A stretch of 64,000 nucleotides of DNA. It comes from Nocardia yamanashiensis NBRC 100130. GTDB lineage: Bacteria; Actinomycetota; Actinomycetes; Mycobacteriales; Mycobacteriaceae. The stretch is from positions 1 through 64,000 of the forward strand of contig NZ_BDCD01000013.1 in NCBI RefSeq assembly GCF_001613325.1. The letters run 5' to 3'. This document shows positions 37,650-46,154 of this stretch, piece after piece (positions within the stretch are counted from its first letter, which is position 1; each line of letters opens with the position of its first letter). Below the pieces are notes generated by a model. That model ran no database searches. It was not told the DNA's origin and saw only the letters and a list, made by a program, of their open reading frames with translations. Made by a program: the position numbers and the translations under genes.

Positions 37650-38897
37650 CTACTTGTCGTTCGCGAGAATGGCGTACTGGGCGGAGATCCGCTGGTACGC
37701 GTCCTGCTGCTGCTGAGACCAGACCTCTGCGGCATACCTTCCGTAAGCCACATAGCAGTGGAAGGGAAACTCCCGTTTCCGCGGACCGCGATACTTCTCG
37801 CACAAAGCAACCGGCAAGCCTGGCGGTGAGTCGATGCGGTGCAGGAATCTGCTGGCGGATACCTCTTTCATGTAGATTTCAGCAGAAGCAGCATCGCGCG
37901 TCCGGACCAGCTCTCCCGCTCCGAAACCGATGAAGTCAACGCCAGCCTTCTCGTAGAGCACTCGGGTCTTCGTTGGATCGACTACGCGTTGCAGAGCGGT
38001 ATTACGGTCGAGCGTGCCGGTTACCGCATAGCTTGTCTGATCGCCGGGTGGGCGGCTCAGTGTCAGCCTCAGTATTCCCTCGGGATCTACTGGTAGCCCC
38101 GGCCGCTTGTCCGCGGGAGTCGGCTGGAAGTTCTTCAGGCGCTCGGCAATCAGGCTAGTCGTACGGTCCGCCAGGGTCACCAGTCCAGTTTGATCTGTCA
38201 CCTGCAGCAGAACGTTCTCCATACTGCGCGTGACGCTGACAATGACGAATCTGCCTGTGGCGTACCACGATGCGAATGTTTGCATCTTGGGTGTCCAAAC
38301 AGCTGAGGCTGTCGGAAACATGCTCGACCGCGCAGGTTCCGTTCCTTCGCTGTACTTGAAACGTTCGGTGAAGCCGCTTCGCGCAAGGGCGGGCGCGGCT
38401 ACCGCCGCAGCCTCCTCGGTCTCGAAAAGCATCGCGGCAGCGCTGATCGAGTATGAGATCACCTGATCGCTGCTCGATTGGCCGCGGATATGGAAGCCCG
38501 AGACGAATCCGGGCGTGTTCTCCGCGAAATGGTCACCATCGAGCACTTCCAAGATCGAGCCACCGCTGAAGTCTTCCGAGCGCATGAAGGGAGCGACGGC
38601 GCCCGCCCGGTGAGAGAGCGCGGGGTCTATCTCCTGTGGGAGGGGCATGAGCTGCGCAAAACGCAACGCCTCCAAGTTTCGCCCCAGCAAAGCCGGGTCC
38701 TTCGGAGTCAAGTCCTGTGGCCCGGATGAATACGTGCCAACGTCCAGCTTCGAGAGGTCTATGGATCCCGAATTCGAGGTGGCCGCTTCCGATTCAGAAC
38801 CGCAGCCGGCGCTCGCCGCTACGGCGATCGCAAGCCCGAGCGCCAGCACTGCACGTTGTCCGACGCCGACTCGCCATAGCTTCTTCAGCCCAAGCAT
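37650..38897 (-). CDS. Putative lipoprotein A of the right lipoprotein-kinase module
   Basis: The ATG at 38897 has GGGGG seven bases upstream and gives 415 residues; a GTG at 38915 is also in frame. The signal peptide ends with the lipobox ASAGC. It is homologous to the protein at 18086 (ending QRISAQYAILANDK). It is separated from eccB by 94 bases, where the module may have its own promoter. Its codon use looks slightly less GC-rich than in the left copy. Confidence 0.74.
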   Translation of the reverse strand: MLGLKKLWRVGVGQRAVLALGLAIAVAASAGCGSESEAATSNSGSIDLSKLDVGTYSSGPQDLTPKDPALLGRNLEALRFAQLMPLPQEIDPALSHRAGAVAPFMRSEDFSGGSILEVLDGDHFAENTPGFVSGFHIRGQSSSDQVISYSISAAAMLFETEEAAAVAAPALARSGFTERFKYSEGTEPARSSMFPTASAVWTPKMQTFASWYATGRFVIVSVTRSMENVLLQVTDQTGLVTLADRTTSLIAERLKNFQPTPADKRPGLPVDPEGILRLTLSRPPGDQTSYAVTGTLDRNTALQRVVDPTKTRVLYEKAGVDFIGFGAGELVRTRDAASAEIYMKEVSASRFLHRIDSPPGLPVALCEKYRGPRKREFPFHCYVAYGRYAAEVWSQQQQDAYQRISAQYAILANDK

Positions 38898-38991
38898 GAG
38901 CTTGCCCCCACCCACTCCAACTGTCGGAGAATGCCTTTCGATTCGCGGATTCTAACCAACAGTTCCGATCAAAGCGCGGCCTGCCACCCGA

Positions 38992-40500
38992 TCAGGAATC
39001 GCTGGGCAGGATGTCACGCTGCGTCAGCGCGTCCTGAGTCGACAGGGTGGGACCGGCTACCAGTTGGCCGATAATGGACCAGGGCGCCAGATGAGGGGTG
39101 CTACCCAAGCCGAGTGTCTGGGCCGTCTTGCTGTCCGGAATTCCGTACCGAATCCCGTTGTCCGCCACATAGAACAGGCTGTCGCGCCGCAGGCTGCCGG
39201 GTTCCGTCCCGGTGACTACGACGTACTCACCAGTCGACGGAGGAATATAGACGGCATCGATCCGATCGCCGGTCTTGTCCGCGGTGGCCAGTGCCACTGG
39301 GGTCGCCGACTCGGCCAGCGGCAGGCGAGTTCCTGTCAGCAAGGTCACGGTGGAGCGATCCGAGGGACCTTCGGTCGCATCGGTTTCGGTACGGCCCGCG
39401 CCACTGGCCTTTTCCCACGATATGCAGGCAACGGGGCTGTCTTCGGCCCGAACCACCTTCGGTGTTTCCGCCGGGAAGTCCTTCACCGGAAGGGAACTCA
39501 CAGTCGGGACACCGTCGAGCAGATCCGGTGGCACGGACTTGATCTCGCTCATGCCCTGTGAGTCGGCATTTCGGATCACTACCGAGGTGAAGGTCGAGAT
39601 GCGTTGCACACCATTGGCGAGCACCACGTACAGCTCAGGGCTCGACGCGTCCGCCGCGCCGACCCGGATAACGCTGCCGATCTTGATGTTGCTCAGCTTG
39701 CCGGGACCTGATTCACCGGCTTGCGGAATCGAGGGTGCCACCAGCGGCGGAACTTCCCGAGCCGCTCCCAGCAGGTCCGCCGATACCGGACGCGGTTGCA
39801 GCCCGGCAAGATTCAGCGAACGGGACATGACGGTATTCTGCGGGTCCACTTCGGCACGTTTGCCGTCGTAGATCAGATAGGACTTGTCGCCCTTACGGAC
39901 CAGCAGAGCAGCGCTGGAATCCGCTTTTCTCATACGGTCGCTGAGTTCGAGGCCGCCGGCGATCGCAGTGGTGGTGGCACCGGCGGAGGAAGCGGCACCA
40001 CCGGTGGCCGACAGCTGGACGATATCGCAGAGGGTCCACTGCGATCGATCACCTTGCCGCGTTCCTGGCAGCGCAGCCGGCGCACCTGGAATACCGAGAA
40101 TCGGCCCGCGCGGAACCGAACTGAGCTTGCTGTCCTTGACCGACGTCGGCGACTCATTGCTCCCAGCGATCAATCGCGCGGACGCGAGATTCAGCGTGGG
40201 ATGCAGGGTCATCTTGGTCTTGTCGGTCTTGTCACGCACGACCACATACAGGGCACCACTGTCCTTGCCCATGACGATATTCGCGTTGCCGATCGACCCC
40301 TGAGGCTTGATGAACGCCATGATCGCGGCGCCCGCGACCACCAGCAAAGCCAGGATTGCACCCGAGATCAGCGAACGGAACTGCGCCCGCATCGGGTCGT
40401 GCAGCATCCGCACATCGCGGCGGATAAGCGCGTGATCGAGTCGACGCAGCAGGAACCGATACCCATTGACCTGGGCCTTTGTGGTCAATTGTGCTGGCAC
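38992..40500 (-). CDS. eccB: ESX membrane-complex protein EccB
   Basis: EccB spans the inner membrane once and projects a large domain outward, forming part of the ESX core complex. The 502-residue protein starts with GTG at 40500, preceded by GGAGG. It has the typical opening TKAQVNGYRFLLRRLDHALIRRD and one membrane segment at about 45-66. The exported domain carries two paired cysteines (TLCDIV and VACISW), which form a disulfide in known EccB proteins. It lies downstream of the two WXG100 genes. Confidence 0.95.
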   Translation of the reverse strand: MPAQLTTKAQVNGYRFLLRRLDHALIRRDVRMLHDPMRAQFRSLISGAILALLVVAGAAIMAFIKPQGSIGNANIVMGKDSGALYVVVRDKTDKTKMTLHPTLNLASARLIAGSNESPTSVKDSKLSSVPRGPILGIPGAPAALPGTRQGDRSQWTLCDIVQLSATGGAASSAGATTTAIAGGLELSDRMRKADSSAALLVRKGDKSYLIYDGKRAEVDPQNTVMSRSLNLAGLQPRPVSADLLGAAREVPPLVAPSIPQAGESGPGKLSNIKIGSVIRVGAADASSPELYVVLANGVQRISTFTSVVIRNADSQGMSEIKSVPPDLLDGVPTVSSLPVKDFPAETPKVVRAEDSPVACISWEKASGAGRTETDATEGPSDRSTVTLLTGTRLPLAESATPVALATADKTGDRIDAVYIPPSTGEYVVVTGTEPGSLRRDSLFYVADNGIRYGIPDSKTAQTLGLGSTPHLAPWSIIGQLVAGPTLSTQDALTQRDILPSDS

Positions 40501-40585
40501 GAAACCTCCATCAGGCCAACGGCGTACACGCTAGCGGCCCGCCTGCTCACACTGAGCGAGCTGGCGGGCCGCATCACGTCTGAGA

Positions 40586-40903
40586 CTAGCTGAACAGGCT
40601 CTCGACAGACTTGTCTGCACCCGACGCACGGGAACCCGCATCTCGCACAGCCTGCGACATGGCGTCGAGGGTGTAGATCGTCGAGCCGGGCTGCGGGCTG
40701 TCAGCGCTGCCGAACTCGTCGTCCCACTTCTTCTTGGTGGTTGCGAACGCTTCGTAGCCCTGGTTGCCTTCCCAAGCGGTCATCAGATTCTTGGCGGCGG
40801 TCTCCAGGTTCGCGGCCTCCGCCAGCAGCTTTCCACGCAGCTCGTCGAGCGTGTTCTGCAGTTCACTGATGGTGCCGAAGTGATACTTCAATCCGTCGGA
40901 CAT
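40586..40903 (-). CDS. WXG100 (Esx) protein, WEG variant
   Basis: The 105-residue helical-hairpin protein has the WxG turn as Trp44-Glu45-Gly46. Proteins of this type are secreted as heterodimers by ESX systems. The partner is most likely the WXG100 protein encoded 48 bases upstream at 40952. A C-terminal YxxxD/E signal is not obvious in this protein. It is the EsxG/EsxH or EsxA/EsxB equivalent of the locus; which of these it matches cannot be decided by eye. Confidence 0.9.
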   Translation of the reverse strand: MSDGLKYHFGTISELQNTLDELRGKLLAEAANLETAAKNLMTAWEGNQGYEAFATTKKKWDDEFGSADSPQPGSTIYTLDAMSQAVRDAGSRASGADKSVESLFS

Positions 40904-40951
40904 GACAGACCCTTTCGATTGGTATTCGACTTAGTAGAAGTTGGTGAACCG

Positions 40952-41290
40952 TCAGAGGTTCGTGTACGACTTGCCGGCGGTCGCGTTGTTGCGCAGGTTG
41001 TCGAAGTAGTCCTTGTTATCGGAGTCCATGGTGGAGTACTTCGTGTTACCCTCGCCGACCATCTGCGTGATGTTGTCGAGGATGCCCTTCAAGCGGTCCG
41101 CCTCGTCTTCCCAAGCGATCGCGGCGCTGGCGAAGGCGGTGTGCGCCTGGCCCTGCCAGCCGCCCTTGGCAGCCGCGGCGGCCTCGGTAACCGAGTTGAT
41201 GGTGGTCTTGATCGCGTTGACCGCGTCGGCCATCGAATCCGCGACGCCCTTGGCGCCGAACGATTCGAAATTAATCTCTGTTCCGGCCAT
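40952..41290 (-). CDS. WXG100 (Esx) protein, WQG variant with YxxxD signal
   Basis: The 112-residue protein has Trp45-Gln46-Gly47 at the hairpin turn. A YSTMD sequence near the C-terminus fits the YxxxD/E secretion signal read by EccC. It is therefore the signal-bearing member of the Esx pair with the protein at 40586. It lies 44 bases downstream of espG. Confidence 0.9.
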   Translation of the reverse strand: MAGTEINFESFGAKGVADSMADAVNAIKTTINSVTEAAAAAKGGWQGQAHTAFASAAIAWEDEADRLKGILDNITQMVGEGNTKYSTMDSDNKDYFDNLRNNATAGKSYTNL

Positions 41291-41334
41291 TCTTCTGCCC
41301 TCTCCTGGTGATACTTATTTCGGCTCTGTGGCTC

Positions 41335-42150
41335 TCATACGGTGTGGTCGCTCGCGTGATAATCGGGCATCCACCTCCCTCCCGGCACGATCCCAACCAA
41401 TGCCGAAATCGCCTGCGCGATCCGGTGATCGGTGCCAGGTGTGAACGTGGACCAGACTTGCTGGTCCGAGGCGACCCCCGGTGCCGCCACGATGCGGCCG
41501 CGCGCGGTGTCGTAGATGACGACAGCCGCCGGTGATCGGTCTGTGACGCCGTCGGCGTGGGCATAGGCCACTACTTCGGCGTAGCTGTGGCAGGACGCGA
41601 GGGCCAGGCCGTAGGCGGTCGCGTCGGTCTCGGGCAGTCCGAGCGCGTAGATCACGTTCGTGTAGTCCGCTGAACTCGTTGCCGCATCCAGCTTTTCGCG
41701 GATTTCCTGCGCCGGGGCGCTGAAGTTCGCGACGGCTGCGGGCGGGCAGGGGCCGAGCGCTTCGAGGATCGGTCCGGCGAGCGATTCGCCCGTGCCGTCG
41801 GCCCAGATCGAACGGATCTCGATGCTGTCCCCGCGCCGGACGGCCACCACGTGCTGGCCGTCGCGCTGGGCGACGCAGATCCGGATCTGACCGTTCGAGG
41901 TGTAGACCCGCACTGCGAGTTCATGATCCGGCTGCGCGAGCACGAAAAGCTCTGCGGCGGTGTCCGGTTGCGCGTCTCCGTATGCGTCGATCACTCGCCC
42001 GCTGCGTAGTTCGGCGCGCGCTTGTTCCTGTGCGCGCGCCAGCTCACGGTACGAATCCTGTTGCGGGCCTATGGCGAGCACCAGGGGCAACGTCTGCACC
42101 CCGAGCTGCGCGGCCAGCGCCATCACTCCGTCATTGCTCAATGTGATCAC
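41335..42150 (-). CDS. espG: ESX secretion-associated chaperone EspG
   Basis: EspG binds the helical tip of PPE proteins and keeps PE-PPE pairs soluble until export. The 271-residue protein starts with GTG at 42150, overlapping the ppe stop as GTGA. The opening ITLSNDGVMALAAQLGV and the later PGTDHRIAQAISALV segment fit the EspG family. Its coupling to the PE and PPE genes supports cognate function. Confidence 0.85.
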   Translation of the reverse strand: MITLSNDGVMALAAQLGVQTLPLVLAIGPQQDSYRELARAQEQARAELRSGRVIDAYGDAQPDTAAELFVLAQPDHELAVRVYTSNGQIRICVAQRDGQHVVAVRRGDSIEIRSIWADGTGESLAGPILEALGPCPPAAVANFSAPAQEIREKLDAATSSADYTNVIYALGLPETDATAYGLALASCHSYAEVVAYAHADGVTDRSPAAVVIYDTARGRIVAAPGVASDQQVWSTFTPGTDHRIAQAISALVGIVPGGRWMPDYHASDHTV

Positions 42151-43178
42151 GAAGCCGCCTCCGCGGTGGCGGCGGGAGCTGCGGGCACGGCCGGTTCCGA
42201 TCCGGTGCTCGCGGCATTGAACGCGATGTCCGGGATGCGCTGCGCGTTCGGATCGACGCCGCCGAGCACGGCGGGCGCGACCTGCATGCCCGAGGTGAGC
42301 CCGAGCGCTTCGTCCGAGCCGGGCACCCCGGCCAGGCCGGGCCGCACCGTGTGCTCCTCCTCGTCCTGTCCGTGACCACCGGCCGCCGCCGGCGCCATCG
42401 GCATGGACGACACGCCCTGCTGCACCGTAACCGGCTGCACCGTGGTCTTTTCCGAGGTGACATTGGTGACCGGGGTGACGCCGCGCGCGGATATCCGCGT
42501 CAGCACGCGCGGGATATTGATCGGCCCGATCGGCATCTGCGGCACCCCGCCGGACACCTGCGGCGCCTCGGCTTCGGCCGGCGCGGCCGCGGGCGTTTCG
42601 GTGAGCGCTTCCATGCCCGCCGTCACCGCGGGTGCCGCCTGGTGCTCCCAGGGCGTGGCGAGTGGTTCGGTGGTCGCCTCGTAGGTCCGCATGACCCGCG
42701 CCGCAACGGCTTTCGCGGCATCGGCGTCCTCGTCCGCCTTCGCCACCTGCGCCAGCATGGGCGCCCCGATGGCCGCCCCGACCGTCTCCAGCAGCTTCTG
42801 CATATCCCGGATCTGCTCGACCTCACCGGCATCCGGCATGGCCAGCCGAGCGATTTCGTATGCGGCGGCGTGGGTTTCGGCCTTGATGGCGTTACCGGCC
42901 GCGGCGGCCGCGGACTCGGTGAACCAATCCCGCAGTGCCCGAATGCGTTCGATGAACGCCCGGCTGTTCTGCGATTCCCACGCGGTATCCAGGTTCGCCA
43001 GGATCCGCTCGTATTCGATGGCCGCCGCCCCGAACCCGGCGCTCAATCGCGCCCACGCGAGACCCGCTTCGGCAGCGGGCACCGCACCGGCCCCGCTCAC
43101 CAGGTCACGCGCCAGCTGCTCCGGTTCCCTGGCTTCCCAGACAACGTCGGTGAAGCCGGGTTTCGTCGGTTCGACCAT
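42147..43178 (-). CDS. PPE-like ESX substrate
   Basis: The 343-residue protein has a helical N-terminal domain of about 180 residues typical of PPE proteins, with a WxS turn (AWESQNS) in place of WxG. The literal Pro-Pro-Glu motif is absent. The C-terminal part is Pro/Ala/Val-rich and low-complexity. It lies 14 bases after the PE-like gene and overlaps espG, the same PE-PPE-EspG grouping seen in mycobacterial ESX loci. Confidence 0.8.
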   Translation of the reverse strand: MVEPTKPGFTDVVWEAREPEQLARDLVSGAGAVPAAEAGLAWARLSAGFGAAAIEYERILANLDTAWESQNSRAFIERIRALRDWFTESAAAAAGNAIKAETHAAAYEIARLAMPDAGEVEQIRDMQKLLETVGAAIGAPMLAQVAKADEDADAAKAVAARVMRTYEATTEPLATPWEHQAAPAVTAGMEALTETPAAAPAEAEAPQVSGGVPQMPIGPINIPRVLTRISARGVTPVTNVTSEKTTVQPVTVQQGVSSMPMAPAAAGGHGQDEEEHTVRPGLAGVPGSDEALGLTSGMQVAPAVLGGVDPNAQRIPDIAFNAASTGSEPAVPAAPAATAEAAS

Positions 43179-43192
43179 CGAATACGACCTGC

Positions 43193-43510
43193 TCAGGCGA
43201 CCGTGAAGCCGAGGGCGTTCTCGTCCTCGGATCGGGTGAACTGGGTGGATTGCGCGCGCAGCACCGCCGCGAGCTTGCGCACCTCGTCCACGCCGGTGCC
43301 ACCGGACTGCTGGAACGAGGCGGCCACCGCGTTGAGCGACTGCGCGGCCCGCACGGACACCTCGTCGGAGCCGGCCGGGGTGATAGCGAGCTTCGCCTGC
43401 TCGATGCTCATCCCCCCGGCGAGCCGGTCGGCGAGCGCGTCGAGCTGCGAGGCGACGGCGAGAGCGCTCGTCGCGTCGAAGCTGATGCCCTCGAATTCGT
43501 TGGTGCTCAT
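43193..43510 (-). CDS. PE-like ESX substrate
   Basis: The 105-residue protein matches the PE domain pattern. The segment ITPAGSDEVSVRAAQSLNAV parallels the VVPAAADEVSALTA core of mycobacterial PE proteins. The Pro-Glu motif itself is missing. There is no tyrosine in the protein; a terminal FTRSE might replace YxxxE, but that is speculative. It should dimerise with the adjacent PPE-like protein. Confidence 0.8.
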   Translation of the reverse strand: MSTNEFEGISFDATSALAVASQLDALADRLAGGMSIEQAKLAITPAGSDEVSVRAAQSLNAVAASFQQSGGTGVDEVRKLAAVLRAQSTQFTRSEDENALGFTVA

Positions 43511-43537
43511 GCCAATCCTCCTGTTACCCCTGATATG

Positions 43538-44908
43538 TCAGAGCGTGAGCGCTTTGTCCGGTGGTTCTTCGACGGTCTCGACCGCACCGACGACGGGGAT
43601 CGAGACGCCTTCGATCACGCCGACCACTTCGTCGCCGTGTGCGCCGGTGACCAGGTTGGCCTTGGTCTCGGCTTCGGACTCGTCGGCGGCGCCGGCCCGT
43701 CCGGTGTTCGCCGCGCCGGGCGACATCATGCCGGGAGTGCTTGCCGCCCTTGCGGTTTGCGCACCCGAGGTCGCACCACGGCTGCCCGAGCCGGCCGTGG
43801 CTTCACTGGCCGCGATACGGCCACTGGTCGCGCCGCTGGCCGGGCTACCGGCGCCGCTCCCCGCGCTCGGCAGACCGCCGACAATGCCGCTGCCGGAACC
43901 GCCGCCGCTCCCACCCGAGCCGCCGGATCCGCCGCTGGCGGTCTTCTCTTCCTGCTTGGCGCTGCCGCCATTGCTGCCGGACCCGGATCCCGAACCGGAA
44001 CCACCGCTGGTCCCGCTGGTGTCCTTGGTCAGCGCGCTCACCAGATCCTTGCCCGCCGAGCCCACGCTGCTGGCGAGCGTGGTGCCGGTGGAGGCCACCG
44101 AAGCGCCCTTCTCGACCACCTTGGTAGCCGCGGTGCCCGCCGCGCTCAGGTACGGCGTAACCGCCTGCGAGGCAGCGCTGGCCAGCGTGCCGATATCGGC
44201 GATGGTCGGCGCGCCGGCGATCGCGATCTTCGTACCGGCCTGCACCGCCGAGACGGTGTGCACCGCCAGGTCGGCGCGGGTCTGCGCGACGATCACGCCG
44301 CCCTCGGTCAGCGCGTCGGTGACGGTGGCGATCAGCCAGGGCACCCCGGCCGGGGTGGCGAGCAGCGCCATGCCCCCGCTGATCTGCGCGATGGTCCGGG
44401 TGATCAGCGCGCTGAGCAGCGCATACCCCTGTGCCACGGCACGTTCCGCATCGGCCAGGATCACCTTGAGCGCATCGCCCTGGGCGCCGACGATCGGGTT
44501 GTAGGCATCGACCTGCTTGCTCTGAATGTCTGCGGCCGTCGCCCCCTGGCCGACGAATCCGGTGTCCACCGTCGCGGAAGCCGCCGAACTCGCTCCCGTG
44601 GCCGAAGTGAGCGCCGACGACACCGCGGTGAAGATCTTCGACAGATCGAACGCACTCGCCAAACTGCTTCCCGCGGTGCCGAATGCGGACAGCAGCGAAG
44701 TCAATGGCGAGATCAGCGACGACAGGTCGATCGTCGGCAGGGTCGGCAGGCTGATCCCGGACAGGTCCGGAAAGCTGATGGTCGGAAGCGAAGGCAGCTG
44801 AGGCAGATTCAATCCGCTCAGCACTTCCGACACCGGCTTGTCCAGGTACGGTCCCACCGGCGTGGTCCGGACCACGTCCAGGACGGTCTGATTGGCCGCT
44901 TCGGTCAC
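43538..44908 (-). CDS. EspA-like secreted ESX substrate with Gly/Ser linker
   Basis: The 456-residue protein starts with GTG at 44908, overlapping the EspC-like gene as GTGA. A Leu/Pro/Ser-rich N-terminus and a helical middle are followed by a Gly/Ser-rich linker at about 290-370 and a conserved-looking end with ESEAETKANLV and DEVVGVIEGV. The layout resembles EspA/EspB-type substrates and the protein at 47684. No signal peptide is seen, as expected for ESX export. Its role outside the cell is unknown. Confidence 0.6.
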   Translation of the reverse strand: MTEAANQTVLDVVRTTPVGPYLDKPVSEVLSGLNLPQLPSLPTISFPDLSGISLPTLPTIDLSSLISPLTSLLSAFGTAGSSLASAFDLSKIFTAVSSALTSATGASSAASATVDTGFVGQGATAADIQSKQVDAYNPIVGAQGDALKVILADAERAVAQGYALLSALITRTIAQISGGMALLATPAGVPWLIATVTDALTEGGVIVAQTRADLAVHTVSAVQAGTKIAIAGAPTIADIGTLASAASQAVTPYLSAAGTAATKVVEKGASVASTGTTLASSVGSAGKDLVSALTKDTSGTSGGSGSGSGSGSNGGSAKQEEKTASGGSGGSGGSGGGSGSGIVGGLPSAGSGAGSPASGATSGRIAASEATAGSGSRGATSGAQTARAASTPGMMSPGAANTGRAGAADESEAETKANLVTGAHGDEVVGVIEGVSIPVVGAVETVEEPPDKALTL

Positions 44909-45219
44909 AGCGAAGACAGAACGGATTTCAGGAGGTTGACGCCCGACGTGGTCTCAGCGCCCTCGTACACGCCCACCGCCGAGTAAGCCGCGACGGTCGT
45001 CTTGGCGTGCACCGCCGCGATCTCGGCCGCCGAGGACAGGTAATTCGCCTGCGCCAGCCCGAAAGCCACCAGGAAATCCTGCCCGATCAGCCCGAACACC
45101 GGCACCGCCTGCGCCATCGCACCCACCGAGTCGGCCGCCGCCGCCCCCGCGATGTTCGCCGCGATAACCCCGTGTTCGGTCCCGTAATTCGCGATTGACA
45201 GGTAATCCGCCTTGAGCAC
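44905..45219 (-). CDS. EspC-like type VII secretion target
   Basis: The 104-residue helical protein (GTG at 45219, with GAGGGAGGGG upstream) contains VPVFGLIGQDFLVAFGLAQ. This fits the EspC/excreted virulence factor family of small ESX targets. Being coupled to the EspA-like gene, the two probably form the EspC-EspA type of co-secreted pair. A YxxxE-like VYEGAE tract lies near the C-terminus. Confidence 0.7.
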   Translation of the reverse strand: MLKADYLSIANYGTEHGVIAANIAGAAAADSVGAMAQAVPVFGLIGQDFLVAFGLAQANYLSSAAEIAAVHAKTTVAAYSAVGVYEGAETTSGVNLLKSVLSSL

Positions 45220-45241
45220 GGTTCCCCTCCCTCATGCCTCG

Positions 45242-45267
45242 ATCTTGAACAACACTACAATCTTGAA
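45242..45267 (-). promoter_or_regulatory. AT-rich leader with an 18-bp-spaced direct repeat
   Basis: ATCTTGAA occurs at 45242-45249 and again at 45260-45267, an 18-base period. It lies upstream of the EspC-like gene in a 110-base AT-rich gap that probably holds a promoter for the minus-strand substrate operon. It could be an operator; the regulator is unknown. Confidence 0.4.
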
Positions 45268-45329
45268 AAAGGTTGTGCCAGACGATAAACCGTAAACGCA
45301 GTCTCAACCCTGCGTGAACAAAACGGCCC

Positions 45330-45629
45330 CTACCCGGCCATCTCCTCGTTGAACCGGTTCACCAGCGCCGCCCGCCGCTCGAACGCCACCCGAGCCGCAG
45401 CAGCCGCCGTGGTCACCACGGCCCGCTCGAACTCCTCCGGCGTCATCCGCGAAATCCCCGCGCTGAACTGCAAATCCGTAAGCGCCCCATTGCCATCCAC
45501 CTCGGCAACAACGGCCCCGTCTTCCGAAGTCTCCCGCCCCCGGACCGCCTTCATATGATCAGCCAAATCCTGAAACCGATACAGCTGTCTACGAACCCGC
45601 TCCTCGAGCTCATCCATCGACTGAACCAC
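45330..45629 (-). CDS. YbaB/EbfC-like protein
   Basis: The chosen GTG at 45629 has GAGGAGGGG four bases upstream and gives 99 residues; a GTG at 45644 that overlaps the upstream stop is the alternative. The VVAEVDGNGALTDLQFSAGI strand pair followed by a helix is the YbaB fold. YbaB-like proteins of ESX loci, such as EspL, support substrate stability rather than binding DNA. It lies next to a second YbaB-like gene. Confidence 0.7.
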   Translation of the reverse strand: MVQSMDELEERVRRQLYRFQDLADHMKAVRGRETSEDGAVVAEVDGNGALTDLQFSAGISRMTPEEFERAVVTTAAAAARVAFERRAALVNRFNEEMAG

Positions 45630-45640
45630 AGAGCCCCTCC

Positions 45641-46006
45641 TCACACAGTCCGCAACCAGCTCTGTGGCTCGGTATCGTAGTCCTGCTCTTCGACAAGTTC
45701 TTGCTGAGCGACATCGGCTTCGGTGGGGAGACCGGTGCGGGCGAGCGCTTCAGCGCTCATCCCGGACTCCTCCAACTGCTTGCGGAGGGCGAGGCCGGCG
45801 CGGGCGGCAGCACGCTGACACAACCGCAGCAACTCCCCAGCCAACTCGTCTGGATTTCGATGCAGCTCAGCCGGATCGACCTTCAAGGCCACGGGAATCC
45901 CCTGCGGGGTGGTTCGCACGCGAATCGATCCGGATTGCGACGCCGAATCAACCGTCTGCCAGCCCCCTCCAGCAGGGCCAACTGCCCCCGTCACCTCATC
46001 GGCCAT
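45641..46006 (-). CDS. YbaB-like, DUF2694-type protein
   Basis: The 121-residue protein contains IRVRTTPQGIPVALKVDP followed by a long helix (LLRLCQRAAARAGLALRKQL), which fits the YbaB-like fold common in ESX loci. It is paired with the YbaB-like gene at 45629. They probably act as a heteromeric chaperone pair for the EspC/EspA-like substrates downstream. The family name DUF2694 is from memory and uncertain. Confidence 0.6.
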   Translation of the reverse strand: MADEVTGAVGPAGGGWQTVDSASQSGSIRVRTTPQGIPVALKVDPAELHRNPDELAGELLRLCQRAAARAGLALRKQLEESGMSAEALARTGLPTEADVAQQELVEEQDYDTEPQSWLRTV

Positions 46007-46127
46007 CGACGAACTCCCTCCCAGATCGTTAGCGTAGGAGTATCACATACTCATGAGTCCTCGCCAATGAGATAGCGGCGGGATCGTCTTCGCGCGTTGT
46101 AGGCCGAACCACACACACAAGGATGGT

Positions 46128-46145
46128 GTATCAGCTTCGTGATAC
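46128..46145. promoter_or_regulatory. Inverted repeat just upstream of the gene at 46155
   Basis: GTATCA at 46128-46133 and TGATAC at 46140-46145 flank a 6-base spacer, 9 bases before the ATG. It lies in the 148-base divergent gap and overlaps the likely ribosome binding region. It is a possible operator or RNA hairpin. Confidence 0.4.
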
Positions 46146-46154
46146 GGTCCGGTT

